NCBI RefSeq assembly: GCF_900110695.1
Contig: NZ_FOEH01000001.1
Coordinates: 124,001-188,000 of the forward strand
Source of the DNA: Virgibacillus subterraneus
GTDB taxonomy: Bacteria; Bacillota; Bacilli; Bacillales; Amphibacillaceae
Reading direction: 5' to 3'
Length of the DNA: 64,000 bases
The notes below the pieces were generated by a model, which did not search any database, was not told where the DNA came from, and was given only the letters and a program-made list of their open reading frames with translations. Shown piece by piece: positions 44,314 through 55,000 of this stretch. The translations under genes were made by a program, and so were the position numbers. The stretch's first letter is position 1. Every line of letters starts with the position of its first letter.

Positions 44314-47300
44314 TTACTTCAAAGAGTAAATTCAAAGCAAGTGTAAACATCAAACTTGATTTAGGAAGTGATTGGATACAAGAAAGGTATATACCCACTC
44401 CAACACACTTAGAAAGTTTAACAGGTGTGTTGCAGGGGTTTCTTCCTGGTGGAAATAAATCACACATATTAGTAGGGTCTTACGGTTCTGGTAAGTCAAT
44501 GATAGGAGCTTTAATTGCTAACATCGCTTCTAAAAATGTGGATTCAGGTGTTTTAGACCAATTAATAGATAAGTTTGATAAGGTTAACACTGATGAAAAG
44601 ACAATAATTGAATTAATTAATACAATGAAACAAACAAATAAGGTTTATATCCCGGTAGTAATTAATGGCAAACAGGATAAACTGCGTGAAGTAGTGATTT
44701 CTTCAATACACAATTCATTAAAAAGGTTTAATCTTGATTTTACTATCCCTTCTTTTGTCGAGGAAATAAAATCAATAATTAACTTGTGGAATACTCAATA
44801 TTTAGAAACATATAATCAATTTAATCGCATTTTAGAAAAAGAAAATTGGAATGTTAAAAGTTTTATTAAAGACATAGAAGCTTACGATGTCAGTGCTATT
44901 AAATGGTTCCAAAATATTTACCCCGTGCTAACTGCTGGTGCAGAATTATCATTATCATATGACCATGATATTACTGATGATTTGTCTTATATATTAAATG
45001 AACTTGACAAAAATGGCCTAGGAATCTTTTTAGTGTATGATGAATTTGGAAGGTTTTTACAAAGCATAGATAAATATGAAACAGTAGAGGCCATGCAGGA
45101 TATACAAGATATTGCTGAATTAGCTGATCATCATGAGTGCGAAAACTTTAATGTACTGCTAATTACACATAGAAATTTAAAGCAATATTTTCTTAGTTAT
45201 GGTGAGGAATTGCAAAATGAGTTTAATAGAATACAAGGTCGTTTTAGGATGTACAATACCTACAGTGATCCAGCGACATTCATTCGACTTGCGAGTGAAG
45301 TTACGTCAGAATATAGAGTTAATCATTCTGAGAAATATAATTTTGAAAATGAAATAATAAAGTATGATTTGTTCCCTGAGTTAAATGGTCGGGAGAAGAA
45401 ATCTATTATAGTTGATAACTCTTTCCCTATACATCCTGTAACAATGTTTACATTACCTCATTTAGCAAATGCTGTTGCCCAAAACGAAAGAACATTGTTC
45501 ACTTTCTTGGAAAGCAATGAAGAAGGTGGATTAAAAAGGTACTTTGAAAATAAAAATACATGGTACTATGTTGACATTCTATTTAAATATTTTGAACCAG
45601 CTTTACAAGAATTCACGAATGATTCATTAATAGGTAAATCATACTTAAAATATTTAAGAGTGCAAAAGAAAATTAATAAATCAAAAACTTCCGAGTTGGA
45701 GTTACAACTACTAAGGTTGTTTACAATATGGGACATTGCAAACCTTAGTAATAAACAAAAACTTTCGAAAGACTTTATTTCCTTTTCTTTAGGATGGGAT
45801 ATACAGCGAGTTAAGGAAATAGTAAGTATCTTAGAGAGTAAAAAAATTATAAGGTATAGATTATTCGATAACAATTGGGAAATATTTGAAGGTAGTAGTA
45901 TAGATATAAATAAGAAAATTGAAGAAATATTAAAATTAGGCATTAGCCAGCAAAGAAGAGTAGAGATATTAAGTGAGGTCTTAGAGAGTAAATTTGCATA
46001 TCCTAAGCGATATAATGACGAGAAAAATATGATTAGATTCGCGACTATTCATCCTGTCTACGCAAGCGATTTAACGTTAGAAAAAGCCTCGGATTATTTA
46101 GATGGAGATATGGCAATTTTATATATTATTCCAGATTTAGAAGTGGAAGGAATTAATGAGAAGGTTAACAAAATTAGTATAGAAAATAATAGACTTATTT
46201 TTGCCCTGCCTAAGAAAAGTCTAGGAGATATAGATGGTTATTTATCGAAAGTTGCTGCTATAGACCAGTTGTTAGAAGATAAGTATTTCTTAAATGAAGA
46301 CAATATAATTGAAGAAGAATTACTAAAGATCAAAGAGAACTTTACATTTGTCATTAGAGAACTGATGGAACCAATAATTGAGTTCAAAAATTCATACTGG
46401 ATTCACACTGGAATTGATTTAAAGGTTAAAAGCAAAATTTCTTTAAGTAAAAAGTTATCAGATATTATAAAAAAAATCTATAGTAAGACCCCATTGATTA
46501 ATAACGAAGCATTTAACCGCAGAAATATTTCTAAACAACAATTAAATGCAGCTAAAGAAGTAGTGGATTCTATAATTAATAAAAGTGATTATAATGCCAA
46601 ATTTAAAGGACCTGCTAAACTAATATTTGCTTCTGTTGTAAAAAATAATAGGATAAATGAACGTAAGGAAAGTAAAGAAATAAAGGAGTTAAGAAAGAAA
46701 CTTAATCAAGTTATAAAAATGGGACAAGGTGACTTTGTAAATCTTATTAATGTATTTAAGCAAGAGCCTTTCGGGATAAGAGAGCCAAATATACCCATTT
46801 TACTAACTTCTATTTTAAAAAATGATTGGAAATATATAATGTTCTATCATAAAGACGGCTCATATATTTATGATATAAATGGTGATATTTTATATGATAG
46901 GATGCTGGACAGGCCGGAAAATTATACATTCTCTTATCAAGTTGTAGATGAAAATTACAAAGTGATCATAGATATAATAGACAATTGTTTTGCAGAATTT
47001 AGTGAGGAGAGTGATGAATCCTATCATCCTACAGTTCGCATAAGCAGAATGTTATTAAAATGGTTTAGGGAATTACCTAAAATCACTCAAAAAACAGATA
47101 AATTGTCACGTGAAGCGGTTATGTTTAAACAACTAACTAAAAAAGGTGAGTTTGAACCTGATGTTGCATTACAAGAGCTCAATGATTTAAATATCAACTT
47201 AGAGTTAATAAAGAGAATTAAAAGTGAATGTGAGAATTATTCGGATAAACACATGGAAAGTATTGAAAACAAAATTTATTCTCTAACAAAAACTAGTTCT

Positions 47301-47714
47301 TTCGAAGAGCTATCAGCACATGTGAAAAGCCAGAAAGAAATTATTAAAGTTGATAATAGATTTTATAAAGTAGTTTCGAGGTCAAACGAAGGAAATTGGA
47401 TAAACAACTTAGCAAAGGAATTAGTCGGAGTTGATAGGTCTGAGTGGTCAGATGCAACAGATGAAGTGTTTTCTAAAACTATAAAATCATTAATAGAGTT
47501 TGATCAAACGTCTCTATTAGAACAAGAATACTATCAAGTAAAAGATGAGAATAAAACTATGGCAATATCTAAAACTGAACTTTCGTCCAAAGGCAAAATC
47601 ATTTATTCAAATGTCAAAACAGATTTAGAATTGATGTCTAGAAAGCTACCAAAAGAAGAAATTACAGCTTTATTATATAAGTTACTAGTAGATTATTATG
47701 ATGAAAATAAATAA
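44310..47714 (+). CDS. sspC: SspC-like large P-loop ATPase (phosphorothioation)
   Basis: 1134 residues. Walker A GSYGSGKS at 56-63 and Walker B LVYDEFG with D244/E245; the QNERTLFTFL block near 390 is shared with BrxC/PglY-type ATPases. The C-terminal two-thirds is helical with no recognised motif. In Ssp systems SspC supplies ATP hydrolysis to the modification complex. Overlaps sspB by 4 nt and is 15 nt from sspD. A BREX BrxC assignment was considered; absence of pglX, pglZ and brxL and presence of DUF4007 and PAPS-reductase partners favours SspC. Confidence 0.78.
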   Translation: MITSKSKFKASVNIKLDLGSDWIQERYIPTPTHLESLTGVLQGFLPGGNKSHILVGSYGSGKSMIGALIANIASKNVDSGVLDQLIDKFDKVNTDEKTIIELINTMKQTNKVYIPVVINGKQDKLREVVISSIHNSLKRFNLDFTIPSFVEEIKSIINLWNTQYLETYNQFNRILEKENWNVKSFIKDIEAYDVSAIKWFQNIYPVLTAGAELSLSYDHDITDDLSYILNELDKNGLGIFLVYDEFGRFLQSIDKYETVEAMQDIQDIAELADHHECENFNVLLITHRNLKQYFLSYGEELQNEFNRIQGRFRMYNTYSDPATFIRLASEVTSEYRVNHSEKYNFENEIIKYDLFPELNGREKKSIIVDNSFPIHPVTMFTLPHLANAVAQNERTLFTFLESNEEGGLKRYFENKNTWYYVDILFKYFEPALQEFTNDSLIGKSYLKYLRVQKKINKSKTSELELQLLRLFTIWDIANLSNKQKLSKDFISFSLGWDIQRVKEIVSILESKKIIRYRLFDNNWEIFEGSSIDINKKIEEILKLGISQQRRVEILSEVLESKFAYPKRYNDEKNMIRFATIHPVYASDLTLEKASDYLDGDMAILYIIPDLEVEGINEKVNKISIENNRLIFALPKKSLGDIDGYLSKVAAIDQLLEDKYFLNEDNIIEEELLKIKENFTFVIRELMEPIIEFKNSYWIHTGIDLKVKSKISLSKKLSDIIKKIYSKTPLINNEAFNRRNISKQQLNAAKEVVDSIINKSDYNAKFKGPAKLIFASVVKNNRINERKESKEIKELRKKLNQVIKMGQGDFVNLINVFKQEPFGIREPNIPILLTSILKNDWKYIMFYHKDGSYIYDINGDILYDRMLDRPENYTFSYQVVDENYKVIIDIIDNCFAEFSEESDESYHPTVRISRMLLKWFRELPKITQKTDKLSREAVMFKQLTKKGEFEPDVALQELNDLNINLELIKRIKSECENYSDKHMESIENKIYSLTKTSSFEELSAHVKSQKEIIKVDNRFYKVVSRSNEGNWINNLAKELVGVDRSEWSDATDEVFSKTIKSLIEFDQTSLLEQEYYQVKDENKTMAISKTELSSKGKIIYSNVKTDLELMSRKLPKEEITALLYKLLVDYYDENK

Positions 47715-47729
47715 AAGAAGGGTGATACA

Positions 47730-48545
47730 ATGTACGGAAGAGAACCTATTTATATTTCTATGTTTAGTGGAGGAGCAGCGAGCGCCTACGTTGCTTATCT
47801 TATGGTTCATAAACACGGCAAAAAAAATTCACAGCTTTTTTTCACTGATACCCTATGGGAGCATAAAGATAATAAGAGATTTATGGTTGAAGTTGCTGAA
47901 GAAATAGGAATTGAAATTGAAACGGTTAGAGATGGCAGAACACCAGAAGAGGTTTTTGAGGATACTAAGTTTCTTGGAAACTCTCGGTTAGCAAAGTGTT
48001 CCTCTCAGTTAAAAGTTCATCAGACAGTTATATATCTTGAAGAGTTGAGAGATAAAGGTTATGAACCTATTTTATATTTTGGAATTGGCAAACATGAAAA
48101 GAGAAGGAGAGAAGGACTAGAATCCTTATATAACCACAATCTCTTACCACGTGATGGAAAAGAGCAACCAATAAAAACTGTATTTCCTCTTTATGAAAGT
48201 AATATATCAGATGATGAAATAAAAAGGATTATTACTCAAGATTGGGGGATAGAGCTTCCTGAAATGTACCATCTTGGATTTTCTCATGCTAACTGTGGTG
48301 GACGCTGTGTAAGGGGGGGATTCAATCATTATAAGCACCTTTATGATACTTGGCCGGATGTATATATTGAACAGGAAGAAATGGAGAATAGATTAAGGGA
48401 ACAACTGGGTGATGTAAGTATTCTTAAAAGGAATGGAAAACCTTTCACTTTAACAGAGTATAGAAAAGAATTAGATCTTGATTCAGAGATAGCAAAGAAA
48501 TTAAATGAGGAAACTGACGTTCCTTGCATCTGTCATTATGCATAA
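47730..48545 (+). CDS. sspD: SspD-like PAPS-reductase-family PP-loop protein
   Basis: 271 residues. PP-loop SGGAAS at 13-18 (SGGxxS), FFTDT near 38-42, C90 in AKCSSQLK, then ANCGGRC (C189, C193) and a final CIC (C266, C268), the cysteines expected to hold an Fe-S cluster in DndC/SspD relatives. It probably activates the DNA backbone with ATP and passes sulfur to it. The sulfur donor (SspA cysteine desulfurase) is not encoded in the element. Third gene of sspBCD, followed by a strong terminator. Confidence 0.82.
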   Translation: MYGREPIYISMFSGGAASAYVAYLMVHKHGKKNSQLFFTDTLWEHKDNKRFMVEVAEEIGIEIETVRDGRTPEEVFEDTKFLGNSRLAKCSSQLKVHQTVIYLEELRDKGYEPILYFGIGKHEKRRREGLESLYNHNLLPRDGKEQPIKTVFPLYESNISDDEIKRIITQDWGIELPEMYHLGFSHANCGGRCVRGGFNHYKHLYDTWPDVYIEQEEMENRLREQLGDVSILKRNGKPFTLTEYRKELDLDSEIAKKLNEETDVPCICHYA

Positions 48546-48559
48546 TAACAGCCTAAAAG

Positions 48560-48599
48560 AGAGTAGTATGTTCAATATAGAATATACTACTCTTTTTTA
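48560..48599 (+). terminator. terminator between sspBCD and sspFGH
   Basis: AGAGTAGTAT pairs with ATACTACTCT, followed by TTTTT. The next gene group thus needs its own promoter; TATAAT candidates lie at 48632-48642. Confidence 0.88.
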
Positions 48600-48690
48600 T
48601 TTGTTTTGTTTAATAATTTGGGACTTTTCTGTATAATTATAATCAGGAAAAAATTGTAACGGAAATTTAACTTTATGGGAGATGGGAGTT

Positions 48691-50532
48691 ATGAGTGTAG
48701 TAAAATCCGAGTGGATTAATTTTCTTAGGCAATACGGTCCTATTCCAAGGAACGATAATATGTACGATGAGGCAATTCAAAGATCAATAGATAAGAAAGG
48801 AATAAAACCAATTAAAGTTGAGCCACAACACCTTTCAGATTTAATTGCAAATTTCGAAACTAGTTATCCTCAAAACATTATTTTAACAGGGACAGCTGGT
48901 GACGGAAAAACTTTTTATTGTCGTGAGGTATGGTTTGCATTAGGTGGAACAAAAGAAGCGTGGGATAACGGTGAAACTATTAAGACCATCCCACTAGAGA
49001 ATCACTCTTTATACGTTATCAAAGACTTGAGTGAGTTATCTGATATGAGTAGCTACATAATTAATGAAATGGCTGAATCTATTAAACAGGGTAATAGAAA
49101 GGTTTTCCTTGTTGCTGCAAATGACGGACAGTTATTGGAAAAATGGAAATCAGAAAATCATAATTATTTTGTTACAGAAGTCGCGGATTGTATAGAGGAT
49201 TTATTAGTTTCCGAGCAACAAATAAGAAAGGGGTATAATTTACAATTAATAAATCTTAGTAAAACAAATTCAGCTAGAATATTCCCTCAAATAGTTAACT
49301 CTGTTATTAATCACCCTGGTTGGAGCAACTGCGATAATTGCTCATTAAAGGATAATGAATCAATAGGTTTAAGATGTCCTATTTGGGAGAACAAAAAACG
49401 CTTGGAGGGAACTAATGATGGAAAAATTATCCAAGAACGGTTAGTCGATTTACTAGAATTATGTGAATTGAATGAAGTCCATATTCCAATAAGACAACTC
49501 TTATTACTAATATCTAATATGATATTAGGACATCCAAATGCAAGAGATAAATTAATGAGTTGTACTCAGATTCCAAAAATCTTAGAAAGCAATTCTGTTT
49601 CTGGTGCTAGCATTTATAGAAATATATTTGGGGAAAACTTAAGTGACCGACGTAGAGAGTCAACGGACATTTTTTCAACACTTAATCGCTTTGGAATCGG
49701 AACGGAAAGTAATAACTTCATAGATAATATTCTTATTTTTGGAGAAGACGATCCCGAATTATATGATTTATTCAACAAATATATGATATCTGATAAATTT
49801 TACGGCGCTGATGAAACATTTAGAGCTGAACAAAAATCTTATCTTGAAGGTGAAGTCAGCAAAGAAGAAAGCGAAGATTTTCTAAGTCGATTAAGGTCCC
49901 AAAGGCAAAGACTTTTTTTTACAGTGAATTCAAATGATTTAGAGGAAATTCAGGTTTGGGAATTAACCACTTTTAAATATGCCGGGGAGTTCCTAGAAAA
50001 AATTCACCGAAGGTTAGAAAACAATAAAAGAGTACAAGCAAAACTATTATCAAGGTTAGTTAAAGGGATTAATCGGATTTCCACGGGGTTGTTAACGAAA
50101 GATAGTGATGTTGTATACCTATCTACTTCAGGAAGTCACTCTCAATCTAAAATTAGTAGGGTTTACGAATCGGAGGTTTCAGTAAGACCTGATAGAGGAG
50201 AAAGCGTAAACATAGTCCATGAAAATGATAAGCCTGTTTTTAAAGTTAACATGTCCTTAAGTGATGAAGTAGAAGCAGTTCATCTGAAATTACATTTAGT
50301 AAGATATGAGTTTATATCAAGAGTAGCTGAAGGAGAACTGCCTGGAAGTTTTTCGCGTGAATGTTACGAGGATATTCTCGCATTTAAAAGCCGTTTACTA
50401 ACTCATTTAGAACATCGCAGAAAAATAGAGGGGGCTTATGAGATTGACACAGATAGGTTAGTCCTTGAGCTGCTTCAAATAAATGATGAGGGAATGTTAT
50501 ATAGGCGAGCTGTGGAGGTGGATTTTGAGTGA
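48691..50532 (+). CDS. sspF: SspF-like P-loop ATPase (restriction module)
   Basis: About 613 residues. Walker A GTAGDGKT at about 67-74; a probable zinc site CDNCSLKDN...RCP near 215-235; the rest is helical. Co-encoded with two further genes with 4-nt overlaps. In the described SspFGH systems the three proteins act together against non-phosphorothioated invading DNA and suppress phage replication. Assignment rests on gene order after sspBCD, size and Walker motif, and partial resemblance to DptF. The ATG at 48691 has GGGAG 9 nt upstream; the ATG at 48682 does not. Confidence 0.72.
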   Translation: MSVVKSEWINFLRQYGPIPRNDNMYDEAIQRSIDKKGIKPIKVEPQHLSDLIANFETSYPQNIILTGTAGDGKTFYCREVWFALGGTKEAWDNGETIKTIPLENHSLYVIKDLSELSDMSSYIINEMAESIKQGNRKVFLVAANDGQLLEKWKSENHNYFVTEVADCIEDLLVSEQQIRKGYNLQLINLSKTNSARIFPQIVNSVINHPGWSNCDNCSLKDNESIGLRCPIWENKKRLEGTNDGKIIQERLVDLLELCELNEVHIPIRQLLLLISNMILGHPNARDKLMSCTQIPKILESNSVSGASIYRNIFGENLSDRRRESTDIFSTLNRFGIGTESNNFIDNILIFGEDDPELYDLFNKYMISDKFYGADETFRAEQKSYLEGEVSKEESEDFLSRLRSQRQRLFFTVNSNDLEEIQVWELTTFKYAGEFLEKIHRRLENNKRVQAKLLSRLVKGINRISTGLLTKDSDVVYLSTSGSHSQSKISRVYESEVSVRPDRGESVNIVHENDKPVFKVNMSLSDEVEAVHLKLHLVRYEFISRVAEGELPGSFSRECYEDILAFKSRLLTHLEHRRKIEGAYEIDTDRLVLELLQINDEGMLYRRAVEVDFE

Positions 50533-52055
50533 TGAATAGATTGCCACACCCTAATCGAATCGATTCAAGTATGTGGGTAGATGAAGCGATTTGGGGACAT
50601 CGTTTATATGATGAACAAACACCATGGTTATGTATTATGGAATTTTTGAATGTTCTTCAATCGGAATACGGCGGAGGGCGAGCTTTTAAAGAAGAAAAGT
50701 ATAACTCATTACAATACACAGCTTATCCTCGAATGTACTTAAGAAACATTTTATTCAATAACCCTCGAATGGGAATTATTGATAAGGGTTTTCAAAATAC
50801 TCAATGGGACATATGGATTGAAGAGATGAATAAAAATCCGGGTGGAATGAAGGGGGCAGATTTTTCTTATCTAAAGAAACGTTTTGCCAATTTTAACGAT
50901 TTTGTTGAGATTGTGAACTTTTTACGCTCTACAACAATAGAAGGTGAAAATAATAAAAGGTGGAGTTCTCAATTCATTTTTCCATATGGTCCTGATTGTT
51001 TATATGAAGATTTAAGGGTAACAGGTAACAATATAAGCAATGATAGACGTTTTTTTGGTAGAACTGGTGAGTTACTCTATTTAATGCTATCTAGGAGTAA
51101 AAATAAGGAGATGATTCTAGACTATCTAAGTAAAAAAATACTTAATGGTAGATCACCATTTAATCGACTCGTTGCACAACTTCAACCTGACGGCGAAGAG
51201 CTTGTTGGAGAAAAAAGGCAAGGTGGTTATCTTCCTTATGAGAAACTAAAAGAATACGATTTACTATCCGAAGACTGGCTAAATCTTTTTAAGTGTAATA
51301 TGCCGAATTATGATGTGTTTCCTCACTTAGTTAACATTACAGGTTTACACATGATAAATTACTTGTTAAACCGTTCCAAAGAAATTCTTAAGGATAGTAA
51401 CCAAACAAGCTTTATTTTAGAAATAATAGCTCCACAAAAAACAATAATAAGGGATTTAGCATCTGACTCATACTCACAAAACAATAATTTTTCAAGGCAG
51501 GCAGTAGAAGAATACGTGCTAGGAATAAAAAATACAGAGAAGTGGAATGAAGTTATTACATCTGATGCACCATATGAGTCTGCTAGAGATTTGATTATAA
51601 AAGAGTTTTCTTGGAAAGATGATGATAAAGCCAATGCAACTACCGCAGAAGGGCTTTTAAATGAGTTTTCAAAAAAGGTAACTGCTAGACACAAACAGCA
51701 TGTTCAAAACTTTCATAGAGTATGGGGTAAAGAAATTGGTTTGGTTTCTAAGAGAAGTAGTAGAAGACTAAGGTATGCGCCTACAGATTCATTACTTAAA
51801 GCACTGGTATTAAGTAATGTGGAAAGTAAGATGGAGTTTCAAGAATTCCTAGAGATTTTATTCAATAAATATGGTTTTATTATAGGAGACCGCCAAGCTG
51901 GTAAATTACTAGAGGCAGGTCAAGCGGACATGGAATCTTTTTCTGAAAATGCTGTAAGATTAGAAGAAAGACTTTCAAGTATGGGTCTTCTAAAAAGACT
52001 ATCAGATGCCTGTGCATATGTAGAAAATCCATTTGTAAAGGCGGGAATTAGATGA
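50532..52055 (+). CDS. sspG: SspG-like protein (restriction module)
   Basis: 507 residues with no recognisable catalytic motif; mostly helical, many K/E/N residues. It lies between two ATPase genes with overlaps on both sides (TGATG at the start, ATGA at the end), indicating tight coupling. It corresponds in position to SspG/DptG, the partner of the two ATPases. GGAGGTG upstream; an in-frame GTG at 50529 is the alternative start. Confidence 0.65.
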   Translation: MNRLPHPNRIDSSMWVDEAIWGHRLYDEQTPWLCIMEFLNVLQSEYGGGRAFKEEKYNSLQYTAYPRMYLRNILFNNPRMGIIDKGFQNTQWDIWIEEMNKNPGGMKGADFSYLKKRFANFNDFVEIVNFLRSTTIEGENNKRWSSQFIFPYGPDCLYEDLRVTGNNISNDRRFFGRTGELLYLMLSRSKNKEMILDYLSKKILNGRSPFNRLVAQLQPDGEELVGEKRQGGYLPYEKLKEYDLLSEDWLNLFKCNMPNYDVFPHLVNITGLHMINYLLNRSKEILKDSNQTSFILEIIAPQKTIIRDLASDSYSQNNNFSRQAVEEYVLGIKNTEKWNEVITSDAPYESARDLIIKEFSWKDDDKANATTAEGLLNEFSKKVTARHKQHVQNFHRVWGKEIGLVSKRSSRRLRYAPTDSLLKALVLSNVESKMEFQEFLEILFNKYGFIIGDRQAGKLLEAGQADMESFSENAVRLEERLSSMGLLKRLSDACAYVENPFVKAGIR

Positions 52056-55000
52056 ATGAGATAGATTTAATTGGAAAAGTTGCTACTGAATATATTAGAG
52101 CAAACCTAAATATAGATGGTGACTCAGAGGGGATTGCAAGGTTTTTACTCGATAGACTCACGGGTAAACAAGTAGCACGTATATGCGAAATAATATTAAA
52201 AGATGTAGAACTAAGTTCGTACATTGAAATAAAAGTACCTAGCAAATTAGTAGAAGAGTATGATTTACCAGAAAGTATAACCACAGATGAAAAAACAACT
52301 TATTGGAGAAATGCATTTATAGATAAACCAGCAATTATTCTTGCGAATACTAATGATGATCAAGGACAATCATTAAGGGATATTACGACTATAGGGGCAA
52401 AGGATTTAAAAGGTAGCCCTGAATTTTGGGTAAATATCGCTAGTACAGGTTTAGCTCTGACGGAAGAGCAAAGAAAGTATTGGGGACAAGCTATAAATGG
52501 CTTACAAACAATAAGTGATTTCAGCTTAGAAAGATTTAGTCTATACGTTGTTGAGGTAAGGAATAAGATTCTACAGGATAGTGTACCCCTAATTTCAGCA
52601 CTAGGTTGGGCATTACCTTCATTAAGAATCCCCCGTGATTCTGCACTTTTTGAAGCAATTCCCGATAAGTTTTTAGGACATAAGAAGAGGTGGGCGGACC
52701 TTTATCAATCAGCAATAGCAAAACGTTCTTGTTATATTTACAAGCAGTCTCCTAATAGAGAAATTATTGAAAATGAAGATTTGCATTCATCATATAATAA
52801 AGTAAAGGAAGATATTCCAGAACATATACGGCCAGTAATAGAAAGTTTTATTCAAGCAAAACCTGGTTGGACTAGAGAGGCGGAAGCGTTAACTAGCTTT
52901 GAGTGGGAACGCGATAATATCTATGTTTTCTTTTCAGGTATTCGAACAAAGAAAGTAGATTTGGGAACACAAACACTAGAACACTTAGAAGATGAATATT
53001 CTGATACTCTTATAGATGATGATAGAGATTACCTTAAAACACTTTCAAAAAGAACAGCCTCAGAACCTTCTGAAGAGGATATTGAATTTTATGAAGCTCA
53101 TCGTCAAGAACTAGATTCTAATCGCCCCTTAAAGTCTAAATGGGATAAGTTTGTATATGGAAAACCAATAGAATGTGAAGATTTTATTATTGGCCTGCTA
53201 GATGCTGTTGAAAGGCTATTTTCACAAAGTGAAAATACAGTAAGTAAGAAAAAAATAAGAATTAGAACTCAAAAGAGAAACAGTAAGAGTTCATGGTTAG
53301 ATTTAAATGCAAAAATAGGTTTGTTTTTTTCCACAAAATACAAAGGCTTAGAAAGACTTACTCACCCAAATATTATTTGGGATGTGCATTGGTTATTTAA
53401 ATATGAAGAATTACTAGAAGATGTAAAAAACAAACCAAAGTATAAAAAGAATAACTCTGTATCGAGAAATGCAACTCAAATAAAATTTTATGTAGAGTTA
53501 GAATATGATGATGAGTCGAACCCGTCACACCAGGTTCAGGTTATTTGGAAGGGTGATCCTAACAAAATAGGATTGGAACTTCGAAATGACCTAGAGAGAA
53601 TAGAGAAAAACGCATTTCCACTTTGTAGGGTCTCAAGGAATCCAATAAGTAAAAAAGGAAAACTACAAGGAATTTCTTTAAATGATGTTGGAACCCTTCA
53701 TGCAGTTTATCGTCAAAATAGAGGATCTTTAGTGGGAGTTTATAATTCAAGTAACGACATTGGTAAGGAATTCATTTCTAGCTTAAAAGAAGCCCGTAAT
53801 GAAGAACGCTTATCACAGGATGGTTTTGATGAAATAAATAGGGCATGGGAAAAATTCTCAAGGCTATATAAAGAATCAATAAAAGATTTCTTGCAGTATG
53901 GGCTATCATCTGAAACTATTATACTTCAATGTAATGCATATGATGACTTATTAAATGTTTTAAATCTATATGCATCAAGTGACATTAATAGAGTAGAACT
54001 TTGGCAACCTATATTAAATATAGGTAATGTACAGGTGGATAGAAGCCAACCGATGTCAATAATCGCCCCTTGGCATCCTATGAGGTTTGCATCTATAGCA
54101 GTTAAAGCTATACAGTTTGAGGCTATAGTTAGATTTATTCTAGAGTCAGAAGAAGTAGATTTTGGGGATTCAAAATTATATTTTTCAGATTTAAAGCGCG
54201 ACTTTATGGAGCCTTATTATCCAGAGGTTTCTTATGGATATAAAGGTAAAGAACCCGAATTGTTATCGATTACCGATAATGTTAATGAATATAGTTTAAT
54301 GGAGATGCCTATTAGGAAGTTTGATGAACAAGAGACGAATGAAGATCCTAAAGAAGCTAGCACAAAAGTATCTAATTTAGTCCAGAAATATATAGAACTT
54401 CAACCGCACGAAAGTACAAATTTAGGCGTTGTTCTATATAATTGTGATTCGACTAGATTACCAAAAGCTATAGTAGATTCTCTCTCGTCCTTGCGAGATA
54501 AAAATGATGATATTCGCTGCCAAGTGGTCTTGCGTCACAGAAATATGAATAAGTTAAGTGAATTATACACAAAAATGGTTGAAAATTCGGATGCAGACTC
54601 AGATACCTTTGTAGCTAGTGAAGTATCCCGTGATTTCATGGCACGACTTAGAATAGGAGTTATGGCGGATACTGCACCAGTAAATGATATTAATGGTGAA
54701 AAACCTTCAGATATAGTTTTCTTACAGGAGGTCATTTCAAGAGAGGCAAAGTTTGTATGGTCTGCAGTTAACAAAGGCGCTACACAGGAATTACTAAAAC
54801 ACTTTCCTCCAAGATGGTCTAGAAGGAGACCAGCCGTAAAGGACGAATTAAAATCCACATCTTATTTAGTATGTCCAAGCCAACCCTCAGTTGGATGGTC
54901 GTACTTAAATGCCTTAAGAGGAGTTTGTGAAGGTGTCGAAAACGAACAGGATACTTATTATTTACCATCTCGTCAAATATCATTTCAAAATGAAGATACA

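Noticed and set aside
44310-47714. BREX system (BrxC-like ATPase)
   Set aside because: The ATPase resembles BrxC/PglY in motifs, but no brxA, brxB, pglX, pglZ or brxL gene is present, and the neighbours are DUF4007 and PAPS-reductase proteins as in Ssp.
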